Positions 47,157 to 58,654 of a DNA stretch of 64,000 nt are shown piece after piece. This stretch comes from Aurantimonas sp. Leaf443 (lineage in GTDB: Bacteria; Pseudomonadota; Alphaproteobacteria; Rhizobiales; Rhizobiaceae). The notes under the pieces are model-generated. The model saw only the letters and a list, made by a program, of their open reading frames with translations. It searched no databases and had not been told where the DNA came from. Each line of letters opens with the position of its first letter. Within the stretch, counting starts at the first letter, position 1. The DNA is taken from NCBI RefSeq assembly GCF_001425575.1, contig NZ_LMRD01000008.1, positions 81,171-145,170 on the forward strand, written 5' to 3'. Made by a program: the position numbers and the translations under genes.

Positions 47157-48485
47157 TTGAGGGATCATCTCCGCCATCCCGCACGCCTCGTCCCGCTGTC
47201 CTTCGCGATCGCGGTCGCCGTCGGAACCGCGCTCCTGATGCTGCCGGTCGCCCGCACCGGTCCCGGGGGCGCGGACGTCATGACGGCTCTGTTCACCGCG
47301 ACCTCCGCGGCATGCGTCACGGGCCTCGTCGTCGTCGACACCCCCACCTACTGGACGCCCTTCGGGCAGGCCGTGATCCTCGCCCTGATCCAGGTGGGCG
47401 GTTTCGGCATCATGACGGGGGCGACGCTTCTCGGCGTCCTCGTCAGCCGTCGCCTCGGCCTGCGTACCCGCCTCGTCGCCCTCGCCGAGACCCGCGTCCT
47501 CTCCATCGGGGACATCGCCCCGGCGCTCCGACTGATCCTCGTGGTCACCCTTGCCGTCGAGATCCTCGTCTGGATCGCGTTGACGCTGCGGCTTCGCCTC
47601 GCCTACGGGGAACCCTGGCCGGACGCCGTCTGGAACGGCCTGTTCCATTCGGTCTCGGCCTTCAACAATGCCGGCTTCTCGACCTATGGCGACAATGTCG
47701 TCGGCTTCGCCTCCGACTGGCTCTTCCTCGGCCCCGTCATGCTTGCGGTCGTGCTCGGCGGCATCGGCTTCCCGGTGATCGCCGACCTCTGGCGCAACCG
47801 ACAGCCGGCCCGATGGACGGTCCACACGAAGGCGACGCTCGTGGGTTCGGCGGTCCTGCTCGTCCTCGGCACGCTTGCCGTCCTCGGCTACGAGTGGTCG
47901 AACCCCTCGACGCTCGGCGGCGCCCCGGTCCACGAGCGCGTGCTCGGCGCGCTGTTCCATTCCGTGGTCTCGCGCACCGCCGGCTTCAACGCGCTCGACG
48001 TCGCGGGATTCACGTCCGCGACGCTCCTCGTGACGATCGCCCTGATGTTCGTCGGCGGCGGCAGCGCGGGCACGGCGGGCGGCATCAAGGTCTCCACCGC
48101 CTTCGTGCTGCTCCTGACGGTCTGGTCCGAGATCCGGGGCGAGCCGGACGCGGTCGCGTTCCGGCGCCGCGTGTCCCCGCATGTGCAGCGGCAGGCGCTT
48201 GCGGTCGTCGTCACCGCCATCGTGATCGTGGCGGCGGCGACGCTCCATCTCGAGAGCGTGACGGACTTTCCGCTCGAGGCCATCCTGTTCGAGGTCGTGT
48301 CCGCCTTCGCGACCGTCGGCCTCTCGACGGGCATCACGGCGCAGCTTCCGCCCTCCGGGGAGATCGTGCTCGTCGTCCTGATGTTTCTCGGCCGGGTGGG
48401 ATCCATAACCTTCGCGACGGGGTTGGCCTTGAAGGCCGGACGGCGCCCCTACCACTATCCCGAGGAGAGACCCATCATTGGCTAG
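47157..48485 (+). CDS. ktrB: KtrB/TrkH-family potassium channel subunit
   Basis: A 442-residue K+ uptake subunit with four M1-P-M2 repeats. The selectivity glycines are seen in TSAACVTGLVVV, SAFNNAGFST, SRTAGFNALD and AFATVGLSTG. The gate loop region GGGSAGTAGGIKVST lies in the third repeat. The start is a TTG at 47157; no earlier in-frame ATG/GTG exists and the next ATG is inside the first helix. Divergent from the kdp operon and overlapped by ktrA, it forms a low-affinity, probably Na+-coupled, K+ uptake system. Confidence 0.9.
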   Translation: MRDHLRHPARLVPLSFAIAVAVGTALLMLPVARTGPGGADVMTALFTATSAACVTGLVVVDTPTYWTPFGQAVILALIQVGGFGIMTGATLLGVLVSRRLGLRTRLVALAETRVLSIGDIAPALRLILVVTLAVEILVWIALTLRLRLAYGEPWPDAVWNGLFHSVSAFNNAGFSTYGDNVVGFASDWLFLGPVMLAVVLGGIGFPVIADLWRNRQPARWTVHTKATLVGSAVLLVLGTLAVLGYEWSNPSTLGGAPVHERVLGALFHSVVSRTAGFNALDVAGFTSATLLVTIALMFVGGGSAGTAGGIKVSTAFVLLLTVWSEIRGEPDAVAFRRRVSPHVQRQALAVVVTAIVIVAAATLHLESVTDFPLEAILFEVVSAFATVGLSTGITAQLPPSGEIVLVVLMFLGRVGSITFATGLALKAGRRPYHYPEERPIIG

Positions 48486-49146
48486 GCGTGGCGATCGGGA
48501 GGGAAGCGTTGCGGTGATCGGCCTCGGACGCTTCGGCGGCGCGGTGGCGGAGTCGCTCGTGCGCCTGGGGCACGAGGTGCTGGCCGTCGACGAGGACGGC
48601 ACGTTGGTCCAGGAATGGGCCGACCGGCTGACCCATGTGGTCCAGGCCGACACAACCAATGTCGAGACGCTGCGCAAGCTGGGCGTCGCCGACTTCGAAT
48701 GCGCCGTGGTCGGCATCGGGACCGATATCGAGGCGAGCCTGATGACGGTCCTCGCGCTCAGCGAGCTCGGCGTGCCGGACATCTGGGCGAAGGCGGTGAC
48801 GACGCGGCACGGGCGGCTTCTCGAGCGCACCGGTGCCCACCACGTCGTCTATCCGGAGGCCGCGATGGGAGAGCGCGTCGCCCATCTGGCCACCGGCAAG
48901 ATGATCGACTTCATCGAGTTCGACGACGGCTTCGCGATCGTCAAGACCCGCGCGCCCCGCGAGAGCCACAACCGGACGCTGGCCGAGAGCGCGCTGCGCT
49001 CGCGGCACGGCGTCACGGTGGTCGGCGTGAAGCGGCCGAACGCGGACTTCGACTATGCGAGGCCCGAAACGGTCGTCCACCCGGGGGACCTGCTCATCGT
49101 GTCGGGCCCGACCGACGCGGTGGAACGCTTCGCCGCGCTCGACTGA
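48478..49146 (+). CDS. ktrA: KtrA/TrkA-family potassium uptake regulator
   Basis: A 222-residue cytosolic RCK protein. The RCK-N Rossmann motif is VIGLGRFGGAVAESL, ending in the ribose-binding acid of VLAVDED. An RCK-C domain occupies the last 80 residues. It begins with TTG at 48478 inside the ktrB stop region (8-nt overlap), so it is translationally coupled. Nucleotide binding gates KtrB. Confidence 0.9.
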   Translation: MARRGDREGSVAVIGLGRFGGAVAESLVRLGHEVLAVDEDGTLVQEWADRLTHVVQADTTNVETLRKLGVADFECAVVGIGTDIEASLMTVLALSELGVPDIWAKAVTTRHGRLLERTGAHHVVYPEAAMGERVAHLATGKMIDFIEFDDGFAIVKTRAPRESHNRTLAESALRSRHGVTVVGVKRPNADFDYARPETVVHPGDLLIVSGPTDAVERFAALD

Positions 49147-49202
49147 CGGAGCCGCCCGGTCGCCGCGACGGCCCGTGCGTTCTCGGACCGCCGGGCTCGG
49201 AT

Positions 49203-49223
49203 CCGGGTCGGACACCGACCCGG
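49203..49223. terminator. Bidirectional hairpin between ktrA and gyrB
   Basis: CCGGGTCGG-ACA-CCGACCCGG is a perfect 9-bp stem with a 3-nt loop in the 116-nt gap between two convergent genes. There is no T-run on either side. Confidence 0.55.
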
Positions 49224-49262
49224 CGGGAGGCGGCGTCCCGGGCCTCGCTACAATCGCCTGCG

Positions 49263-51737
<2,475 letters not shown>

Positions 51738-52017
51738 TCAGTCGCTTGCGGCGCGGCAGAGCCGCGCACCCGCCCGCCCGATGACGGGCCGGCGCAGGTG
51801 ACCCCTTTATAAGGATCGCGCGCGCGCAATGATAGCGCCGCGACGCCTTTCCAGGCGCCGGGCCGCGGCGTGGCGCGGCGCCGCGCCGGCTCGACGCAGC
51901 GGCGCGCGCCTCCCATATGCGCCGGACGGCGGCCGGCACGCTGCGCCCTGCCGCCGCGGCCCCTCGCCACGCGCCGCGCCGCCGCGCGACGCCCCGCCCT
52001 CACCGGATCCCTGCCCG

Positions 52018-53385
52018 ATGGACACGACCCCCGCTCCCTTCCGCGCCCCCGCCCCGGTGCCCCATACCGAGCCGCTCGGCTTCGTCGGCTTCCTGCGCAC
52101 GGCCTCGCGCAACCCGATCGAGATCTGGGGCTCGCGGGCCTTCAAGGAGCCGGTGATCGTCGGCTCCTGGCTCGGCGTGCCGAACATCGTCATCAACGAT
52201 CCGAAGGCGATCCGGCACTGCCTCGTGGAGAACGCGGCCAACTACGTGATGCAGCCGCTGCGCCAGCGCCTCCTGCGCCCGCTCCTGCGCGACGGCCTCC
52301 TGACGGCGGAGGGCGCGCTCTGGCGGCGCACGCGCAAGGCGATCGCCCCGGTCTTCACGCCGCGCAACATCACGGGCTTCACCCGCACGATGGAGGCGCG
52401 CTCGGCCGCCTTCGGCGCCCGCCTCGAGGCGCGCGACGGCCAGAAGGTCGACGCCGGCCACGAGATGACGCTGCTGACCTTCGACATCCTGCAGGCGACG
52501 CTCTTCACCGACGACATCGCCGGCGACCCGGAAAGCTTCGCGCGCTCCACGCAAGGGTTCCTCAGCTCGATGGGGCGCGTCGACCCGCTCGACCTTCTGG
52601 GCGCGCCCGCCTTCCTGCCGCGTCTGCGGCGCCTGCGCGGGCGCAAATCCATGGCCTATTTCCGCCGCCTCATCACCGACACGATGCAGCGGCGGCGCGA
52701 TCTCCTGGCGCGCGAGGGCGACAAGGCGCCGAACGACCTCCTCACGCTCCTCCTGAAGGCGGACGGCCTCTCCTCGGCCGAGATCGAGGACAACATCATC
52801 ACCTTCATCGGCGCCGGCCACGAGACGACGGCCCGCTCGCTCGCCTGGACGCTCTATCTCCTCAGCCAGGCCCCGCACGAGCGCGCCAAGGTGGAGGCCG
52901 AGCTCGACGCGCTGCTGCCCACGCTCACCAGCGCCGACGACTACCTGACCAGGCTCGTCCACACCCGGGCCGCCTTCGAGGAGGCGCTGCGGCTCTATCC
53001 GCCCGCCCCCTCGCTGAACCGCACGGCGCTCCAGCGCGACGCGGCGCCGGGCGTCGACATTCCCGCCGGCGCCACCGTCCTCGTCATGCCCTGGCTCATC
53101 CATCGCCACGAGATGCTGTGGGACCGGCCGGACCACTTCATCCCCGCGCGCTTCCTGCCGGAGAATCGCGACAGGATCGACCGCTTCCAGTACCTGCCCT
53201 TCGGCGTCGGCCCGCGCGTGTGCATCGGGGCGAGCTTCGCGCTGCACGAGGGGGTGATCGCGCTCGCCTGCCTCCTGCGAGACCTGCGCTTCGACTACGA
53301 GGAAGCCACGCCCCCCGGCGTCGTGCAGCGCATCACCGTGCAGCCCGAAGGCGGCCTGCCGATGCGCGTGTCGCGGCGCCGGTGA
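52018..53385 (+). CDS. Cytochrome P450
   Basis: A 455-residue soluble P450 without a membrane anchor. The I-helix oxygen motif is FIGAGHETTA, the K-helix ExxR is in FEEALRLYPPAP, and the haem loop FGVGPRVCIG has Cys402 as axial ligand. The CYP102/CYP4-like order suggests fatty-acid or hydrophobic substrates. I chose the ATG at 52018 because the open frame upstream is Arg/Ala-rich and unlike the family. No ferredoxin or reductase gene is adjacent. It is divergent from gyrB. Confidence 0.92.
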   Translation: MDTTPAPFRAPAPVPHTEPLGFVGFLRTASRNPIEIWGSRAFKEPVIVGSWLGVPNIVINDPKAIRHCLVENAANYVMQPLRQRLLRPLLRDGLLTAEGALWRRTRKAIAPVFTPRNITGFTRTMEARSAAFGARLEARDGQKVDAGHEMTLLTFDILQATLFTDDIAGDPESFARSTQGFLSSMGRVDPLDLLGAPAFLPRLRRLRGRKSMAYFRRLITDTMQRRRDLLAREGDKAPNDLLTLLLKADGLSSAEIEDNIITFIGAGHETTARSLAWTLYLLSQAPHERAKVEAELDALLPTLTSADDYLTRLVHTRAAFEEALRLYPPAPSLNRTALQRDAAPGVDIPAGATVLVMPWLIHRHEMLWDRPDHFIPARFLPENRDRIDRFQYLPFGVGPRVCIGASFALHEGVIALACLLRDLRFDYEEATPPGVVQRITVQPEGGLPMRVSRRR

Positions 53386-53733
53386 GGTGGTAACACGGGA
53401 GAACAGGGTCTCATCCGGGCGCCCGGGCGGCCCCTCCCTTGCAGTGGCGGCGGAAAAGCTGCATATAGCGGGCTCGGGCATTTGCTGACCGGGTCTGGTC
53501 GACGCTCCACTGCCGCCGCAATGACGGCGCCCGCTCCGGCACACGGCCGAAGCGCTCCCGTGGAACGCCACCTTTCACCGACACGACGTGAACTTCCGAA
53601 ACCACCCGCGTGTTCGACAGGCCGCAAGGTCTGCCGTCGCGCATCCAAAAACCGGAAGTCCGTCGCGGATCCCGCGCCGTCTTCCCGCCACCCAGCAAGT
53701 CATTCGGGTGGCAGTCGACGAAAGGTCGAAATC
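53386..53733. other. Intergenic region/leader before the cold-shock gene
   Basis: These 348 nt hold no convincing gene. GC drops relative to the flanks near 53455-53470 (AAAAGCTGCATATAGC) and in the last 100 nt before the Csp ATG. Cold-shock genes often have long, structured 5' leaders, so part of this may be transcribed leader. A weak 7-bp complementarity (53441-53447 with 53507-53513) is the only structure seen. Confidence 0.35.
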
Positions 53734-53946
53734 ATGAGCCAGACCGGCACCATCAAGTTCTTCAATTCCGCCAAGGGCTTCGGCTTCGTGACGCCCGAGG
53801 GCGGCGCGAAGGACGTGTTCCTTCACGTGTCGGCTCTCGAGCGCGCCGGCCTCTCGGGCATCAACGAGGGCGACAAGATCCGCTTCGACGTCGAGCCCGA
53901 CGCCCGCGGCAAGGGCCCCAAGGCCGTCAACATCCAGCTCGCCTAA
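53734..53946 (+). CDS. cspA: Cold-shock domain protein
   Basis: A 70-residue single cold-shock domain. RNP1 is KGFGFVTP and RNP2 is VFLHVSAL, with the start MSQTGTIKFFNSAKGFG. It binds single-stranded RNA/DNA and destabilises RNA structure. AAAGGTCGA precedes the ATG. It is followed by a strong hairpin, so it is probably monocistronic. Confidence 0.95.
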   Translation: MSQTGTIKFFNSAKGFGFVTPEGGAKDVFLHVSALERAGLSGINEGDKIRFDVEPDARGKGPKAVNIQLA

Positions 53947-54000
53947 GGCTTGAGCTTCGGCCCGACGGCTCCTCGAGCCCCGGGCCCTCGACCTGAAACG

Positions 54001-54032
54001 AAGGCGCCGGGGCGACAACGCCGCGGCGCCTT
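54001..54032 (+). terminator. Terminator after cspA
   Basis: AAGGCGCC (54001-54008) pairs with GGCGCCTT (54025-54032) around a 16-nt GC-rich loop, followed by TCCC. It lies 55 nt after the cold-shock gene stop codon. Confidence 0.6.
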
Positions 54033-54124
54033 TCCCACAAGGGCCCGGCATGATGCCGCACCCCGGCAGGATCCCGGCTTCGCGTTTGTCCGGCGTCTCG
54101 CCCTTTACGAAAGCGAGAGCCAGG

Positions 54125-54364
54125 ATGGACAAGTCGGCCACCGCACGCAGCCGTGCCGACGCCGCCTTCGCGACACCGCCCGAGCGCGGTGCCAAGGGTT
54201 CGGCGACGATGATCATCGCGGACGAGGTCAAGGCGACGCACGAGAAGACGGCCCGCCTGAAGGCCCTGCGCCTCGCGCAGGAAGCCGTCGCGGCGGAAGA
54301 GGCCAAGAGCGCCGCTCCCGCCAAGAAGAAGGCCGCGCCCCGCAAGAAGCGGGCCACGGCGTAA
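54125..54364 (+). CDS. Small Lys/Ala-rich basic protein, unrecognised
   Basis: A 79-residue protein. Residues 1-30 are Ser/Ala/Arg-rich, 30-58 form a probable amphipathic helix (MIIADEVKATHEKTARLKALR), and the C-terminal 20 are histone-tail-like (PAKKKAAPRKKRATA). An upstream in-frame ATG at 54050 would add 25 residues without resemblance; AGCCAGG precedes 54125. Such tails bind nucleic acid. It lies between the cold-shock gene and rpsU, same strand. No family is assigned. Confidence 0.65.
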   Translation: MDKSATARSRADAAFATPPERGAKGSATMIIADEVKATHEKTARLKALRLAQEAVAAEEAKSAAPAKKKAAPRKKRATA

Positions 54365-54372
54365 GATTTCTA

Positions 54373-54390
54373 TTGATCGCCGGCGATCAA
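54373..54390. promoter_or_regulatory. 18-bp perfect palindrome upstream of rpsU
   Basis: TTGATCGCCGGCGATCAA is a perfect palindrome starting 9 nt after the stop of the small basic protein and ending 55 nt before the rpsU start. It could be a terminator-like hairpin, an attenuator or an operator. No T-run follows. Confidence 0.5.
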
Positions 54391-54445
54391 GGGCCTAGCA
54401 AGCGTCCTTTGACGCCCCTCAACCCTCTCTCGTGAAGGAGACGAA

Positions 54446-54733
54446 TTGAAAGTCGAAGTCCGGGACAACAATGTCGATCAGGCCCTGCGGGTCCTGAAGA
54501 AGAAGCTTCAGCGCGAAGGCGTGTTTCGCGAGATGAAAGCGCGCCGGGCGTACGAGAAGCCGTCCGAGCGCCGCGTCCGCGAGAAGCAGGACGCCATCCG
54601 TCGGGCCCGCAAGGCCGCCCGCAAGCAGGCGCAGCGCGAGGGCCTTCTGCCCGCCGCCAAGCGCAAGATCCGTCCCGGCGCGCCGGGTGCGGGTGCTCCG
54701 CGCGCAGGCGCCGGCGCCGGCGGTCGCGACTGA
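54446..54733 (+). CDS. rpsU: 30S ribosomal protein S21
   Basis: A 95-residue ribosomal protein. The core starts [30 protein letters not shown] and continues [20 protein letters not shown]-like in pieces. The C terminus carries a Gly/Ala/Pro-rich extension ([18 protein letters not shown]) beyond the usual length. It starts with TTG at 54446, preceded by AAGGAG, a start common for alphaproteobacterial rpsU. Confidence 0.93.
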   Translation: MKVEVRDNNVDQALRVLKKKLQREGVFREMKARRAYEKPSERRVREKQDAIRRARKAARKQAQREGLLPAAKRKIRPGAPGAGAPRAGAGAGGRD

Positions 54734-54928
54734 CCCTTCCCCTGCCGTGCCGATCTTCGGCCGGCAGACCGGGTGCTCATCCACCCCCTTCGCCGCCGAG
54801 GCCGGTTCGCCGGCCTCCAGCGGCTTCGCCCTGTCTTACGGCCCGCCGATGCGCTCGAACGCATCCGCGGGCCGAAGTCGTTTCGGGGAGCCGGCGGTCG
54901 CGGGCGCCCGGCCGTTCGGACGAGACCG

Positions 54929-54957
54929 GCCCGTCCGCAGGACCGGGTCGGACGGGC
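54929..54957. terminator. Hairpin between rpsU and the small MscS gene
   Basis: GCCCGTCCG (54929-54937) pairs perfectly with CGGACGGGC (54949-54957) across an 11-nt loop. It lies in the 245-nt gap between two convergent genes and could end either transcript. Confidence 0.5.
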
Positions 54958-54978
54958 GTCCGGTCCTCGCGCCCGAGG

Positions 54979-55860
54979 TCAGGCAGCGCGGGCGGCTCCG
55001 ACATAGCGCACCGGGTCGGCGTCGCCCGGCACCGTGCGCTGGATCGACACGGGCCCGCCCGCCTCGCCGAAGGCCGTCAGGAGCCCGGCGCGCATGCGTT
55101 CCGGCAGGGCATGCAGGACGGCGCCCGCCTCGGCCGCGGCGACGATGCAGCGCAGGGTGACGATCTGGCTGTCGGCGCCCAGCTGGTCGAGAAAGGCCAG
55201 CGGCTCGGCCGTCGGCGCCCGGCCGGCGGTCAGGGTCTCGCGCGCCGCCCCCTCCAGCGCCCGGCGCGCCTCCTCGAAGGGAAGAGCGCGCGCCAGCGTC
55301 ACCTGATAGGCGAAGAGCCGGTGGCCGGCGCGCGAATGGTTGCGCAGCCAGACGTTCCAAAGCGTGGAATTGGGCGCGAAGACGAAGAGCCCGTCATAGG
55401 TCTCCAGATGGCAGACGAAGAGCCCGATCTCGCGCACCGTGCCGGCGATGAGCTGCGTCTCCACGTAGTCGCCCACCCGGAAGGGCCGCAGCCAGAGCAG
55501 CATGATGCCGGCCGCGATATTGGCGAGCGTGCCCTGCAGGGCGAGGCCGATGGCAAGGCCCGCGGCGCCGAGAACCGCCAGGAGCGAGGTCATCTGGACC
55601 CCGACCTGCCCGAGCGCCGCCACGAGCGCCAGCACGATCACGCCGTAGCGCACGATCGAGACGAGCGGCGCGCGCACCGTCGGGTCGAGCCGGCCGGCGC
55701 GCGCGAAGGCGGTCGTGACGAGGCTCCCCAGCCAGCGCGCGAGGAGGAAGCCCGCGACGAGGATGAGCGCGGCGACGAAGAGATTCGGCAGGAACTGCGC
55801 GGCCCGGTCGGCGAGCGTCCTCAGGAACTGCTCGGAGGCCTGGAAGGAAGGGTCTTGCAT
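54979..55860 (-). CDS. Small MscS-family mechanosensitive channel
   Basis: A 293-residue channel of the YggB/MscS size class with three membrane segments. The pore helix is VLGAAGLAIGLALQGTLANIAAGIML, and the beta domain starts RPFRVGDYVETQLIAGTVREIGLF. I chose the ATG at 55860 (MQDPSFQAS). It protects against hypo-osmotic shock. Together with the large MscS at 28355 it is the second channel of this family in the window. Confidence 0.92.
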   Translation of the reverse strand: MQDPSFQASEQFLRTLADRAAQFLPNLFVAALILVAGFLLARWLGSLVTTAFARAGRLDPTVRAPLVSIVRYGVIVLALVAALGQVGVQMTSLLAVLGAAGLAIGLALQGTLANIAAGIMLLWLRPFRVGDYVETQLIAGTVREIGLFVCHLETYDGLFVFAPNSTLWNVWLRNHSRAGHRLFAYQVTLARALPFEEARRALEGAARETLTAGRAPTAEPLAFLDQLGADSQIVTLRCIVAAAEAGAVLHALPERMRAGLLTAFGEAGGPVSIQRTVPGDADPVRYVGAARAA

Positions 55861-55980
55861 GAGCGGCCTCGCAGCGCGGAACGGATGCGGATGGCATCCC
55901 GCACCGCGAGACAAGATGCGTCAGGTGCGCCGGCCGGCAAGCGCGAGGGCCGCGTCACCGGCGACCGCGCGGATCCGGCG

Positions 55981-56017
55981 CCCGTCCGATCCCGGCGCGA
56001 AGGCGGGATCGGACGGG
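55981..56017 (-). terminator. Terminator hairpin after cysK
   Basis: CCCGTCCGATCCCG (55981-55994) and CGGGATCGGACGGG (56004-56017) form a perfect 14-bp stem with a 9-nt loop, 17 nt beyond the cysK stop codon on the minus strand. It is the strongest hairpin seen in the window. Confidence 0.65.
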
Positions 56018-56034
56018 GCTGACGATCCGGGGCG

Positions 56035-57063
56035 TCAGATCGACGGCGCGCCGCGCGGCGGGGCCTTCGGCTCCTCCTCGTCGACGAGGCCCTCGAAGAG
56101 CGCTGTCGAGAGATAGCGCTCGGCGAAGGAGGGGATGATGACGACGATGGTCTTGCCGGCATTCTCCTCGCGCGCGCCGACCTTGAGGGCGGCGGCGAGC
56201 GCGGCGCCCGAAGAGATGCCGACGGGCACGCCCTCGAGCCGGGCGACGAGGCGCGCGGTCTCGAAGCTTTCCTCGTTGGAGATCTGGACCACCTCGTCAT
56301 AGACCTCGCGGTCGAGGATCGCGGGCGCGAAGCCCGCGCCGATGCCCTGGATCTTGTGCGGGCCGGGTGCGCCGCCGGACAGGACATGGCTGGCCTCGGG
56401 CTCCACCGCCACCACCCGCAGCTCGGGCCTGCGGCTCTTCAGCACCTGCCCGACGCCGGTGATCGTGCCCCCCGTGCCGATGCCGGCGACGAAGATGTCG
56501 ACCTTGCCGTCCGTGTCGTTCCAGATCTCCTCGGCCGTGGTGACGCGGTGGATCTGCGGGTTGGCCGGGTTCTCGAACTGCTGGGGCATCACCGCGTCGG
56601 GGATCTCGGAGACGAGTTCCTCGGCCTTGGCGATGGCGCCCTTCATGCCCCTGGCACCCTCGGTCAGGACGAGGTCGGCGCCGAGCAGCCGCAGCATCTT
56701 GCGCCGCTCGATCGACATGGTCTCGGGCATGGTCAGGATCAGGCGATAGCCCTTGGCGGCGGCCGCGAAGGCGAGCGCGATGCCGGTATTGCCGGAGGTC
56801 GGCTCGACGAGCGTCGTGCGGCCGGGCTGGATGCGGCCGGCGGCCTCGAGCGCCTCGATCATGGCGACGCCGATGCGGTCCTTGACGCTGGCGATCGGGT
56901 TGAAGAACTCGAGCTTGGCGAGGATCGTCGCCCTGGAGCCCTTCTCGCGCGCCAGCTTGTCGAGCCTCACCAGCGGCGTGTCGCCGATCGTGTCGATGAT
57001 GGAATCGTAGATGCGCCCGCGGCCCTTCGTGCGGGGCGGGGTCTCGTTGGAGATCGTGTCCAT
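56035..57063 (-). CDS. cysK: Cysteine synthase A (O-acetylserine sulfhydrylase)
   Basis: A 342-residue PLP enzyme that makes L-cysteine from O-acetylserine and sulfide. The PLP lysine is K61 in [11 protein letters not shown], the substrate loop is [10 protein letters not shown], the phosphate loop is [12 protein letters not shown], and the C-terminal serine is in [11 protein letters not shown]. The first about 18 residues (charged, Pro-rich) and the last about 12 ([14 protein letters not shown]) are extensions beyond the typical 310-325. It is divergent from a GGDEF gene. Confidence 0.94.
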   Translation of the reverse strand: MDTISNETPPRTKGRGRIYDSIIDTIGDTPLVRLDKLAREKGSRATILAKLEFFNPIASVKDRIGVAMIEALEAAGRIQPGRTTLVEPTSGNTGIALAFAAAAKGYRLILTMPETMSIERRKMLRLLGADLVLTEGARGMKGAIAKAEELVSEIPDAVMPQQFENPANPQIHRVTTAEEIWNDTDGKVDIFVAGIGTGGTITGVGQVLKSRRPELRVVAVEPEASHVLSGGAPGPHKIQGIGAGFAPAILDREVYDEVVQISNEESFETARLVARLEGVPVGISSGAALAAALKVGAREENAGKTIVVIIPSFAERYLSTALFEGLVDEEEPKAPPRGAPSI

Positions 57064-57396
57064 GGGGTCTCGTCCTTCCCTTCGCGGTCCCTCGCTCCGC
57101 CGTGCGGAGTCGGCTTTGCGGTGAAGATAGCGCGCCTCGCCCGCGCTTTTGAGGCCCGGCGATCCAATCCGCCCGTCCGGCAGGGAATAGGTTTGCCGAA
57201 GGCCGCCACGGGGCCGTGCGGATGATGCGCCTTCGCGGCCGGCAAAGCGAGCGCGCCCGCCCGCCCCGCCCCGTCTCGAAAAGCGGCGGTGCGGCGGCAT
57301 CTTAGGAATCGCATGAAGGGAACCTTAACGCGCGCGGCCGATGAATGACGGCTTACCGGCCGCTTCCGGCCTCTCCAGCCCAAGGGAGTGGATGTC
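57064..57396. other. Intergenic region between cysK and the GGDEF gene
   Basis: This 333-nt gap is shared by two divergent promoters. Base composition dips at 57300-57330 (TTAGGAATCGC, AACCTTAACG), where a promoter for the GGDEF gene is possible. I recognise no operator, RNA or small gene in it. Confidence 0.3.
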
Positions 57397-58197
57397 ATGT
57401 CCGTCGCCTTCCGGCAGATGCAGACCCTGATCGCCGAACTTCTCGTCCTCGCCGGCTGCCTGTGCGTGGGCGCGGTCGCGGCGGCCTTCTACGGCTTCTC
57501 CGATCTCGGCGAGACGGTGGTGCTGCGGGCCATGCTCTTCGCGCTTCTCGCCACGCTGGCGACCGGCCTGCCCTTCATGCTCTATGCCAGCCTGCGCCTG
57601 CAGAAGCTGCTGAAGGCCAATTCCGGGCTGCACCGGGTGGCCGTCACCGATCCGCTCACGGGCGTCCTCAACCGCAAGGGGTTCGAGGCCGAGTTCCGGC
57701 GGCGCATGGAGGCGATGAACCTCCGCGCGACGCAGGGCGGCCTCGCCTTCTTCGTCGTCGACGCCGACCACTTCAAGCGCATCAACGACCGTCTCGGCCA
57801 TCCGGTCGGCGACCAGGCGCTGGTGGGCATCGCGGCGGCCCTCAAGCGCTCGCTGCGGGGCGGAGACATCGTGGGGCGCATCGGCGGCGAGGAATTCGCC
57901 ATCGCGCTGAACTGCACCAACCAGGACAGCGCGGCCCTCGTCGCCGAGCGCATCCGGGCCACGATCGCCCGTCTCTCCGTTGGAAGCGGCGCGGCGCGGG
58001 CGCCCCTGTCGGTCAGCATCGGCGGCTCGTTCTCGGCCTCCGCACAGACCTATGCGGCGCTCTACGGGCAGGCGGACGCCAATCTCTACGCCGCCAAGAA
58101 GGGCGGCCGGAACCGCGTCGTCCTCACGGCCTTCAAGGCGGAGGGCGGGCGCTACCGCCTCTCGGCCGCCGGCGGGCACGGCCTGCTCGCGCGATAG
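57397..58197 (+). CDS. Membrane-anchored diguanylate cyclase (GGDEF)
   Basis: A 266-residue protein with two N-terminal membrane segments (residues 10-35 and 42-68) and a GGDEF domain from about 82. The active motif is GGEEF in GRIGGEEFAIAL, the Mg2+ site is VVDADHFKRIND, and RGGD five residues before GGEEF is an I-site. The ATG at 57397 sits 8 nt after AAGGGAG; a GTG at 57388 is the alternative. It makes c-di-GMP. No sensory domain other than the membrane part is seen. Confidence 0.9.
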   Translation: MSVAFRQMQTLIAELLVLAGCLCVGAVAAAFYGFSDLGETVVLRAMLFALLATLATGLPFMLYASLRLQKLLKANSGLHRVAVTDPLTGVLNRKGFEAEFRRRMEAMNLRATQGGLAFFVVDADHFKRINDRLGHPVGDQALVGIAAALKRSLRGGDIVGRIGGEEFAIALNCTNQDSAALVAERIRATIARLSVGSGAARAPLSVSIGGSFSASAQTYAALYGQADANLYAAKKGGRNRVVLTAFKAEGGRYRLSAAGGHGLLAR

Positions 58198-58201
58198 GGG
58201 G

Positions 58202-58654
58202 TCAGCCTCGACCCGTGGAGCCGAAGCCGCCCGCGCCGCGCACCGTCTCGCCGAGATCCTCGACCTCGGCGAAGGTCGCCACGCAGACGGGCGCGACCAC
58301 GGCCTGCGCGATGCGCTCGCCGCGCCGGATCTCGAAGGGTTCGGTGCCGAGATTGACGAGCGCGACCATCACCTCGCCGCGATAGTCCCAGTCGACCGTG
58401 CCCGGCGCGTTGAGGACGGTGACCCCGTGGCGCACGGCCAGTCCCGAGCGCGGGCGCACCTGCATCTCGTATCCTTCCGGCAGCGCGAAGCACAGGCCCG
58501 TCGGCACGAGGGCGCGGGCGCCGGGCGCAAGCACGAGCGGCGCCTCGAGGGCCGCGCGCAGGTCCGCCCCGGCCGCCCCGGCGCTCGCATAGGCGGGAAG
58601 CTCCAGCCCTTTCGCATGGGGAAGGCGGCGGACGGCGATGGCGGGACGGGTCAT
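58202..58654 (-). CDS. dut: dUTP diphosphatase
   Basis: A 150-residue trimeric dUTPase. All five motifs are present: [10 protein letters not shown], then VPTGL with [22 protein letters not shown] with [16 protein letters not shown], and the C-terminal phosphate-loop [11 protein letters not shown]. It hydrolyses dUTP to dUMP. Its ATG overlaps the coaBC stop (ATGA), so the two are translated together, an arrangement widespread in proteobacteria. Confidence 0.95.
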   Translation of the reverse strand: MTRPAIAVRRLPHAKGLELPAYASAGAAGADLRAALEAPLVLAPGARALVPTGLCFALPEGYEMQVRPRSGLAVRHGVTVLNAPGTVDWDYRGEVMVALVNLGTEPFEIRRGERIAQAVVAPVCVATFAEVEDLGETVRGAGGFGSTGRG

